Shown: positions 13,472 to 17,347 of the stretch, one piece after another | Position numbering within the stretch: position 1 is the first letter of the stretch | Layout: each line of letters starts with the position of its first letter | Source of the DNA: Candidatus Saccharimonadota bacterium | Lineage (GTDB): Bacteria; Patescibacteriota; Saccharimonadia; Saccharimonadales; Saccharimonadaceae | Assembly (NCBI GenBank): GCA_900556355.1 | Contig: UNSP01000001.1 | Coordinates: 1-17,347 of the forward strand | Length of the DNA: 17,347 bases | Direction of reading: 5' to 3' | Position numbers and translations under genes: made by a program | The notes under the pieces: generated by a model | Told to the model about the DNA's origin: nothing | The model's database searches: none | The model's input: the letters and a program-made list of their open reading frames with translations, nothing else

Positions 13472-14668
13472 TTGCGAGAAGAAAGACAATTTGGTAGAGG
13501 TGCTGATGGTAACATCAACACAAGGAGAACGATTATTCGTAACCATTTTACATCTCTTCGGAGTAAAAAACGTAAACTGCAATCATTTGCAATCTACGGT
13601 GGAATATTTTTATTGACTATATCATTTTTGATCTACGGCAATAGCGGTAGTAATGTATCCGCTGAAAGATCAAAAACTTTGGCATCATCTGAAACTACTG
13701 GTGTTTCATCGGTATCTAAGTCTGCTAAGTCTAAAACAGCTTCAGTAGATGAATTAGCAGCAGCTAATGCTGTAACTAACTTGGCGGAAACGGCGGAATT
13801 GCCTTCGGCTGGTGATTTACGCGAGTCTGAAACTTCACTAACAATTAAGAAGAGTCTTTCTCAGAATGATGCAGAAGTTATAACAAAACCTGACATTGTT
13901 AAGCCAGACACTTCGGCGGCGCGTGGTATTTCATCTTACGTAACCAAAGAGGGTGACACAATGGAGTCTATTGCTAAGAAATTTAAAATTTCATCTCAGA
14001 CGCTTCGTTGGGCTAATAATACAACTTCGGACGCTGTAGAGCCAAATAAGACTCTAGTTGTGCCTCTTGTTGACGGTGTTGTCTATACTATTAAAGACGG
14101 CGATACTGCCCAATCTCTGGCAGAAAAGTATAAGACGAGTGCTGAGCGTGTTGTTCTATATAATGATATCGATGACGGCGCCAAGCTGTCTATTGGCTCT
14201 AGAATTGTGTTGCCTGGAGGTGAGCTTCCAGAAAATGAGCGACCTGGTTATGTTGCTTCGCGAAGTAGGTCATATGGCAATCGATATTCTTCGTCGTCGA
14301 CTACTACGAGTGCGAGTCGAAGCTGGTTGACTGCTTCTGTTGGTAATCGTTATGCCGCCGGTAACTGTACGTGGTATGCATACGAGCGTCGTTTGCAGCT
14401 TGGTCGTCCAATTGGTAGTTTCTGGGGTCATGCTAAGGCTTGGAGTGCTAGTGCTCGTGCTGCTGGACTCGTGGTTAACAATGTTCCAGCGCCGGGTGCT
14501 ATTATACAGAATGTTTGGGGTGGCTATGGCTATGGACACGTCGGTATCGTGGAACGAGTAGATGGTCAGAATATCTATGTTTCAGATATGAATTATGCGG
14601 GTTATAATATTATCTCTTCTCGTATCGTGCCGCTTGCTGAGGCTGGTCGCTATAACTTCATTCACTAA
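13472..14668 (+). CDS. Membrane-anchored cell-wall hydrolase: TM, two LysM, CHAP domain
   Basis: A peptidoglycan amidase or endopeptidase. Counting from TTG 13472 (398 residues): basic N-terminus to 36, transmembrane helix about 38-56, Ser/Ala-rich linker, LysM1 about 155-199 (YVTKEGDTMESIAKKFKIS), LysM2 about 204-248 (YTIKDGDTAQSLAEKYKTS), Ser/Arg linker, CHAP about 290-398. CHAP catalytic C299 is in AAGNCTWYAYERR, H356 in YGYGHVGIVE, and the third polar residue is probably N374 or D372 in VSDMNY. The start is uncertain. TTG 13472 is the only common start codon in the open 5' part, with no SD. AAGGAG (13522-13527) instead precedes tandem ATT codons at 13532 and 13535, which would start the protein at residue 21 or 22. 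It has its own promoter, leader and terminator. Confidence 0.93.
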   Translation: MREERQFGRGADGNINTRRTIIRNHFTSLRSKKRKLQSFAIYGGIFLLTISFLIYGNSGSNVSAERSKTLASSETTGVSSVSKSAKSKTASVDELAAANAVTNLAETAELPSAGDLRESETSLTIKKSLSQNDAEVITKPDIVKPDTSAARGISSYVTKEGDTMESIAKKFKISSQTLRWANNTTSDAVEPNKTLVVPLVDGVVYTIKDGDTAQSLAEKYKTSAERVVLYNDIDDGAKLSIGSRIVLPGGELPENERPGYVASRSRSYGNRYSSSSTTTSASRSWLTASVGNRYAAGNCTWYAYERRLQLGRPIGSFWGHAKAWSASARAAGLVVNNVPAPGAIIQNVWGGYGYGHVGIVERVDGQNIYVSDMNYAGYNIISSRIVPLAEAGRYNFIH

Positions 14669-14691
14669 AATTTAAAATGACACCAGTGCAA

Positions 14692-16056
<1,365 letters not shown>

Positions 16057-16087
16057 ATTCTGCTGGTGTAAATTAGCGTGGGCTTGA

Positions 16088-16102
16088 TGATATAATATAA
16101 AT
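16088..16102 (+). promoter_or_regulatory. Extended -10 promoter for leaderless sbcB
   Basis: TGA plus TATAAT at 16088-16096, 6 nt before ATG 16103, in the 46-nt gap after obgE. There is no -35 and no SD. No terminator hairpin is seen between obgE and this element. Confidence 0.72.
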
Positions 16103-17347
16103 ATGGCGCAAACATTTTTCTTCTACGATCTTGAAACTAGCGGTCTTAATCCCAGGCAAGATCGAATTATGCAATTTGCCGGTCAGCGAACCGATATGGA
16201 TTTGCAGCCGATTGGTGAACCGTACAATATTCTCGTGACACTAAATGACGATACGTTGCCGAGTCCTGATGCGTTGATGGTGACGGGTATAACGCCGCAA
16301 AAAACTGTCGAAGAAGGCTATACTGAGGCTCAATTTGCGCGTATGTTAAGCGAGGAAATATTTACGCCTGATACGATTGCTGTTGGATTTAATAATATCC
16401 GTTTTGACGACGAGTTTATTCGTCATTTGTTCTGGCGGAATTTTTACGATCCATACGAGTGGACTTGGAAAGACGGTCGATCCAGATGGGATTTATTGGA
16501 TGTGGTACGCTTAACCAGGGCGCTTCGACCTGAGGGAATTGAATGGCCGATTGACGACAAAGGTGAGCCGAGCAACCGCTTGGAACTCATCACGAAAGCT
16601 AATGGAATAGAGCACGAGAACGCGCATGATGCGCTAGCGGACGTGACCGCGTTGATTGCTGTGACTAAATTGATTAAGCAGAATCAGCCGCAAATGTACG
16701 ACTATTTGCTGAAAATGCGCGATAAGAAATTGGTTCAGAAACTGGTGAATGTCGATGATAAAAAACCTTTTGTTTATGCGAGTGGTCGTTATGATAAAGA
16801 ATTCGCCAAAACGACTGTGGCTTTTCCGCTAACCACGAGCCGAAATGGTGGCGTGATTGTTTATGATTTGCGTTATGATCCGACGCCGTTTGTTGATCTG
16901 AGCGTTGAGGAATTGTCGGCGAAGATATTTGCAACATGGGAAGAAAGGCAAGCTGAGGATTTCGTTAAATTGCCAGTTAAGGAATTGCAATATAATCGCT
17001 GCCCGGCAGTTTCGCCGCTTGGTGTGTTGACTCAAGGCGATGGCTGGGAGAAGATTTCTCTGGATGCGGAAACTGTACAGAAGCACCAAGATATTTTACT
17101 TTCTCATCCAGATTTTGCCGAAAGGCTGCGTAGTATATTTGAAAATAAGCCAGAGTTTAAGAAAATGACCGATCCAGAAGCGCAATTATACGATGGATTT
17201 TTGGACAATAGCGATCGAGTTCGCGTTGAGGCTGTACGTAATGCTGATGAGCGCGAATTGGCTGATTTTCATCCGGATTTTCAGGATGAGCGATTGTCGC
17301 CACTATTGCTGCATTATAAAGCGCGAAGTTTTCCTAATTTGCTTAGT
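16103..17347 (+). CDS. sbcB: Exodeoxyribonuclease I (SbcB/ExoI), 3' end beyond the window
   Basis: A processive 3'-5' exonuclease on single-stranded DNA, used in recombination and mismatch repair. All 415 visible codons are open and the gene leaves the window; E. coli ExoI has 475 residues, so about 60 are probably missing. DEDDh residues are D9 and E11 (FYDLETSG), D102 or D103 (NNIRFDDEF), H175 and D180 (NAHDALADV). Long stretches resemble the E. coli enzyme closely from memory: RNFYDPY, SRWDLLDV, RALRPEGI and TKANGIEH. The SH3-like and helical C-terminal parts follow, with NRCPAVSPLGVL, DAQLYDGF-type EAQLYDGFLDNSDR and YKARSFPNLL at the edge. ATG 16103 follows a -10. ExoI of this type is best known from Proteobacteria, so transfer is possible. 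Confidence 0.95.
   Translation, partial: MAQTFFFYDLETSGLNPRQDRIMQFAGQRTDMDLQPIGEPYNILVTLNDDTLPSPDALMVTGITPQKTVEEGYTEAQFARMLSEEIFTPDTIAVGFNNIRFDDEFIRHLFWRNFYDPYEWTWKDGRSRWDLLDVVRLTRALRPEGIEWPIDDKGEPSNRLELITKANGIEHENAHDALADVTALIAVTKLIKQNQPQMYDYLLKMRDKKLVQKLVNVDDKKPFVYASGRYDKEFAKTTVAFPLTTSRNGGVIVYDLRYDPTPFVDLSVEELSAKIFATWEERQAEDFVKLPVKELQYNRCPAVSPLGVLTQGDGWEKISLDAETVQKHQDILLSHPDFAERLRSIFENKPEFKKMTDPEAQLYDGFLDNSDRVRVEAVRNADERELADFHPDFQDERLSPLLLHYKARSFPNLLS

Overview
All recognisable genes lie on the + strand, packed almost without gaps. The gene set is housekeeping: rsmA, metG, tatD, a cysteine desulfurase, mnmA, rpsP, alaS, an ftsA-like gene, ruvX, mltG, a LysM-CHAP hydrolase, obgE and sbcB. Genes end in TAA, TAG or TGA and no internal TGA is read through, so the code is standard and not the UGA=Gly code of SR1/Gracilibacteria. 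Reduced proteins (a 632-residue AlaRS, a 503-residue MetRS), single-pass membrane proteins typical of the Candidate Phyla Radiation and base composition in the mid-40s % GC by eye suggest a Patescibacterium, most likely a Saccharibacterium (TM7). That assignment is inference from gene content, not a database result.

Layout. (1) 1-3683: 3' end of rsmA, then metG, tatD and two unrecognised small genes in one tight run. (2) 3684-6495: cysteine desulfurase, a DUF218/SanA-type membrane protein and mnmA, joined by two ATGA stop/start overlaps. This is a compact tRNA 2-thiouridine unit. (3) 6492-6976: rpsP with its own -35/-10 promoter, Shine-Dalgarno (SD) sequence and intrinsic terminator. (4) 6977-8891: a strikingly short alaS. 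(5) 8888-13281: FtsA/PilM-type ATPase, a single-pass protein with a large outer domain, ruvX and mltG, a probable envelope/division operon. (6) 13282-14719: strong promoter, about 130-nt leader with a possible micro-ORF and long-range pairing, LysM-CHAP cell-wall hydrolase and terminator. (7) 14719-17347: obgE, then the first 415 codons of sbcB, which runs off the window.

The most unusual cross-cutting signal is how transcription units start. Five genes (metG, the cysteine desulfurase, alaS, obgE, sbcB) have an extended -10 element, TGRTATAMT, ending only 6-7 nt before the start codon, with no recognisable -35 and no SD. A sixth (the ftsA-like gene) has TATAAT 9 nt before its ATG plus a -35. 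Their mRNAs should be leaderless or nearly so. By contrast rpsP and several operon-internal genes have SD sequences. In two places an intrinsic terminator's T-run abuts or merges with the next leaderless promoter.

Other points worth attention are the mini-AlaRS lacking both the editing-domain beta-barrel and C-Ala, the uncertain start (TTG or a non-standard ATT) and leader of the LysM-CHAP gene, a G4 deviation in ObgE and a proteobacterial-looking exonuclease I.
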